Source: CBDFLD01 sp965249005 (GTDB taxonomy: Bacteria; Acidobacteriota; UBA6911). Taken from it: a stretch of DNA of 64,000 nucleotides. Under the pieces are notes generated by a model. It did not search any database, was not told where the DNA came from, and saw nothing but the letters and a program-made list of their open reading frames with translations. This document shows, in pieces, positions 61,421 to 64,000 of the stretch (position 1 is the first letter of the stretch; every line of letters begins with the position of its first letter). A program made the translations under genes and the position numbers. Where the stretch lies: NCBI GenBank assembly GCA_965249005.1, contig CBDFLD010000013.1, forward strand, positions 124,001 through 188,000, given 5' to 3'.

Positions 61421-63583
61421 CTAAGGGACACTGCTGACACGTTCAACGTCCTGAATCCCAGGAATCTCCTTGACCCCTTGAATCACTTTCTGAAGATGTT
61501 TTCGATCGTTGATTTCTACAATGACATTCACCAGCCCCTTGCCGTCTTCATCGGAACTGGCCCTCGATTCGCGGATGTTCGTTTTCAGATTCGAGATCGC
61601 AGAGGTAATGTCGGCCAACATCCCTCTCCGATCATCCACGGAAATGGAAAGGCGCACGGTGTAAACCTCGTCTTCTTTGTTTCGCATCCACTGAACTTCC
61701 GTTATTCGGTCCGATCCCAGAAGATTGACCAGGTTTCGGCACTGCGTCGTATGGACCGACACGCCCTTTCCCCGCGTAATATATCCGACAATCTCGTCCC
61801 CACGAATCGGATTGCAGCACTTCGCCCGATACACCAACAGACCATCCTGACCTTTCACCGCAATGGGAGCGTCTGGTCGACCCAATACCCTGTCGACGAC
61901 GGTACTAAAAGTGGACTTGGTGGCGGGCTCTTTTGACGCGGGGGTTAGCTCCGGACAGAGTTCGTTGAGGATCTCTCGCGGGGCGACCTTGCCAAATCCC
62001 ACGGCCGGGTACAAATCATCGATCTCGCGCAATCTTCGTTCCGATAGAAATTTTGTCAAATCACGGGCATCGAGAATCTTCTTCCAGGTTGTCTTGAACT
62101 TCCGTGATTCCTTCTCGAGCAGTTTTTGACCGATCGCCGCGGCGTCCACGCGCTCTTTTTGATTGATCCATTGCCTGATCTTGTTCCGGGCCTTCGCGGT
62201 CTTCACGAACCCCAGCCAATCCCTCGACGGGCCCGAGTTCTTCGACGTCAAGATCTCGACGACTTCACCATTCTTGAGCTTGTGGCGAAGTGCCGCGATT
62301 CGACTGTTGACCTTGGCACCCACGCACTGAAGCCCAACCTCGGTGTGGATGGAAAAGGCAAAATCCACCGGGGTCGCCGCATTTGGAAGGGTGACGACTT
62401 GTCCCATGGGCGTGAAGCAATAGACCTCATCCGGATAGAGGTCCACCTTGAGGCTGCTCAAGAACTGGTGGGGATCGGTGATCTCACTCTGCGAATCGAC
62501 CAATTGGCGGATCCAGCGAAACTCGGTTTCACCTTCGACCGCCCCGGTTTTCCCCTCTTTATATTTCCAATGAGCCGCAATCCCATCCTCGGCGATTCGA
62601 TGCATCTCTTGGGTCCGAATTTGGATCTCAAACGGATGACCGCTCTTGCCCATGACGGATGTGTGCAGGGATTGATAGAGATTGGGGCGAGGGATGGCAA
62701 TGTAGTCCTTGATTCTCCCTGGAATTGGTTTCCAGTGATTGTGCAGCACACCCAGAATCGTATAGCAGTTCGTGATGCTGTCGGTGATCACCCGGATCGC
62801 GATGAAATCGAAGACTTCGTCGATGCTAATCTTCTGCCGTCGCATCTTGCTATAGACACCGTACACTCGCTTTATCCGGCTTTCCAGACGGACGGGGATG
62901 ACATGCTCCTGCAGTTCAGACGCAATTGCCTTTTCTGTTTCTTCCATGAATTCCTGGCTTACCAAGCGGCGCCTTTCAATCAGAGACACCGTGTTCTGAT
63001 AGGCCACTGGATCGAGAAAGCCAAACGCGAGATCCTCGAGCTCGCCCCGTACCTTGGCCATTCCCAGGCGGTGGGACAGAGGGGCGTAGATATCCATGGT
63101 CTCTCGGGATATTCGCTCCCGTCGTTCCGGAGAGAGGTATTGCAGTGTGCGCATATTGTGGAGGCGATCCGCTAGCTTTACGAATACGACTCGAATATCC
63201 CCCGACATGGCCAACAACATTTTCCTGAAATTCTCCGCCTGCTTTTGATGGGTGGAGCTGAAGAAGATCTGGGAGATCTTGGTGACCCCTTGTACGATTT
63301 GATAGACCTCCGTCCCGAATTGACTCTCGAGAGTCTTTGGAGACATCAGGGTATCTTCCAGGACATCATGCAGTAGTCCGGCCGTGATAGTCACGGGATC
63401 CATCTTCAGCTCTGCCAGAATGTTGGCAACCTCCAACGGATGCGTTAGATACGGTTCTCCATTCATCCGGACCTGGCCCTTGTGAAACTTGGCCGATGCC
63501 ACGTACCCACGCTGGATCAAGTCTAGGCAGTCCTTCGAATAGTGTGCCAGGACCTTATCCGCAAGATCTTCAAAGCGAATCAT
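61421..63583 (-). CDS. rel: Bifunctional (p)ppGpp synthetase/hydrolase (Rel/SpoT)
   Basis: The 720-residue long RSH protein has an intact HD hydrolase domain (TAGLLHDVLEDT near the start). The synthetase domain shows DFIAIRVIT and GRIKDYIAIPRPNLYQSLHTSV. A TGS domain (VYCFTPMGQVVTLPNAATPVDFAF) and a C-terminal ACT domain follow. Both catalytic halves look complete, so it should make and degrade the alarmone. ATG 63583 is preferred over a non-ATG codon at 63604. No second RSH gene is visible. Confidence 0.95.
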   Translation of the reverse strand: MIRFEDLADKVLAHYSKDCLDLIQRGYVASAKFHKGQVRMNGEPYLTHPLEVANILAELKMDPVTITAGLLHDVLEDTLMSPKTLESQFGTEVYQIVQGVTKISQIFFSSTHQKQAENFRKMLLAMSGDIRVVFVKLADRLHNMRTLQYLSPERRERISRETMDIYAPLSHRLGMAKVRGELEDLAFGFLDPVAYQNTVSLIERRRLVSQEFMEETEKAIASELQEHVIPVRLESRIKRVYGVYSKMRRQKISIDEVFDFIAIRVITDSITNCYTILGVLHNHWKPIPGRIKDYIAIPRPNLYQSLHTSVMGKSGHPFEIQIRTQEMHRIAEDGIAAHWKYKEGKTGAVEGETEFRWIRQLVDSQSEITDPHQFLSSLKVDLYPDEVYCFTPMGQVVTLPNAATPVDFAFSIHTEVGLQCVGAKVNSRIAALRHKLKNGEVVEILTSKNSGPSRDWLGFVKTAKARNKIRQWINQKERVDAAAIGQKLLEKESRKFKTTWKKILDARDLTKFLSERRLREIDDLYPAVGFGKVAPREILNELCPELTPASKEPATKSTFSTVVDRVLGRPDAPIAVKGQDGLLVYRAKCCNPIRGDEIVGYITRGKGVSVHTTQCRNLVNLLGSDRITEVQWMRNKEDEVYTVRLSISVDDRRGMLADITSAISNLKTNIRESRASSDEDGKGLVNVIVEINDRKHLQKVIQGVKEIPGIQDVERVSSVP

Positions 63584-63707
63584 GATGGAAGCCCGTCGGA
63601 CCAATTATAGTAGATGGAAGAGCAGGATGCGAAGAGTTGACTGGCCCGAGCCTTTTCGTACCGCAGAGTAAGACGACGGGTCACGGATTAGGCGGAAGAA
63701 AGAGTAG

Positions 63708-64000
63708 TTACTGCGTCTGAATTTTTTTGGGCTTCTTGGCCTCTTCTTCTTGGGCTTTGAGCCGCAGAATGAGTGCTTTTTGTGCAACCATGTCGGCTTG
63801 TCGAATCAGCTCGTTCTTGACCTCCTCTTCTTCCTGGAACTTTGCTTTTTCCCGCCAAAGGAGGTTTTGATAGTCGAGTGCATCGAAATACTCCGGGCGG
63901 ATCTCGAGAGCCGTGCCAAGGGCTTCCAATCCCTCGTCGATGAGCCCCAGGTTTTGTTGCTTCTCTTCATCGGTCAGAAATTCGACATTCTCCCCTTGCA
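63708..64000 (-). CDS. TPR-like protein, C-terminal part (truncated by window edge)
   Basis: The frame is open to base 64000, giving 97 visible residues. It contains a TPR-like helix pair, EGLEALGTALEIRPEYFDAL, then DYQNLLWREKAKFQEEEEV. A charged tail of Glu, Lys and Ala ends KKPKKIQTQ. Similar C-termini occur on secreted TPR proteins of Acidobacteriota. An internal ATG at 63929 is not the true start. Confidence 0.75.
   Translation of the reverse strand, partial: QGENVEFLTDEEKQQNLGLIDEGLEALGTALEIRPEYFDALDYQNLLWREKAKFQEEEEVKNELIRQADMVAQKALILRLKAQEEEAKKPKKIQTQ

Noticed and set aside
62126..63175. 349-codon plus-strand frame opposite rel
   Set aside because: Antisense to the rel catalytic domains, without recognisable motifs or start signals.

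Overview
The window is a dense bacterial chromosome segment from a diderm (Gram-negative type) organism. It encodes Kdo and heptose synthesis or transfer (kdsD, kdsA, kdsB, waaA, lpxK, gmhB, two heptosyltransferases), LPS export (msbA, lptB, an LptC/LptA-like giant) and lipoprotein maturation (lnt). A large FecR/DUF6600-type secreted protein, the order lptCA-lptB-rpoN-hpf-rapZ-EIIA-HPr-EI and a TPR protein at the right edge look most like Acidobacteriota, or less likely a deltaproteobacterial-type lineage. That placement is inference; the window holds no rRNA marker.

Layout. 1-415 is the 3' end of an IS256-family element, followed by a gene-free, hairpin-rich tract and tRNA-Gly(CCC). Positions 1100-9054 (minus) read as one operon: two Ddl-like ATP-grasp ligases, a GNAT acetyltransferase and a lysine-2,3-aminomutase-like radical SAM enzyme, running with 12 bases between genes into kdsB-pyrG-kdsA-kdsD. 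9340-12519 holds two small membrane proteins, a stand-alone GrdB-like protein with Cys in the Sec region, and a CDF metal exporter. 12907-20024 (minus) is yicC-gmk-rpoZ-coaBC-era-udg-priA behind a perfect consensus promoter. 20187-24216 holds msbA and the FecR/DUF6600 protein, each with its own promoter signal.

24436-39441 (minus) is a near-continuous run: nfeD-slipin-SPOR-lnt-prfB-hypothetical-lptCA-lptB-rpoN-hpf-rapZ-EIIA(Man)-HPr-EI. It mixes envelope quality control, LPS export, sigma-54, ribosome hibernation and a regulatory PTS. prfB carries the classic +1 frameshift site. 39523-43028 holds lipA, pheA and leuA. 43333-48590 is a fully overlapping arginine operon, argR-C-B-D-A-J, with two ARG boxes 3 bp apart touching the argR start codon. 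serA lies upstream of it.

50491-56722 (plus) is the LPS inner-core cluster waaA-lpxK-waaF-gmhB-waaC plus a DUF3108 protein. 56756-63583 carries RNase P RNA (its -10 overlaps the ligA stop codon), ligA, recA, rpmB, ridA and a bifunctional-looking rel/spoT. A truncated TPR protein closes the window.

Most genes are housekeeping. The least explained system is the aminomutase/acetyltransferase/double ATP-grasp cassette. It looks able to make and acylate or ligate a beta-amino acid (probably beta-lysine), and it is wired upstream of the Kdo pathway. I know of no described product for it.
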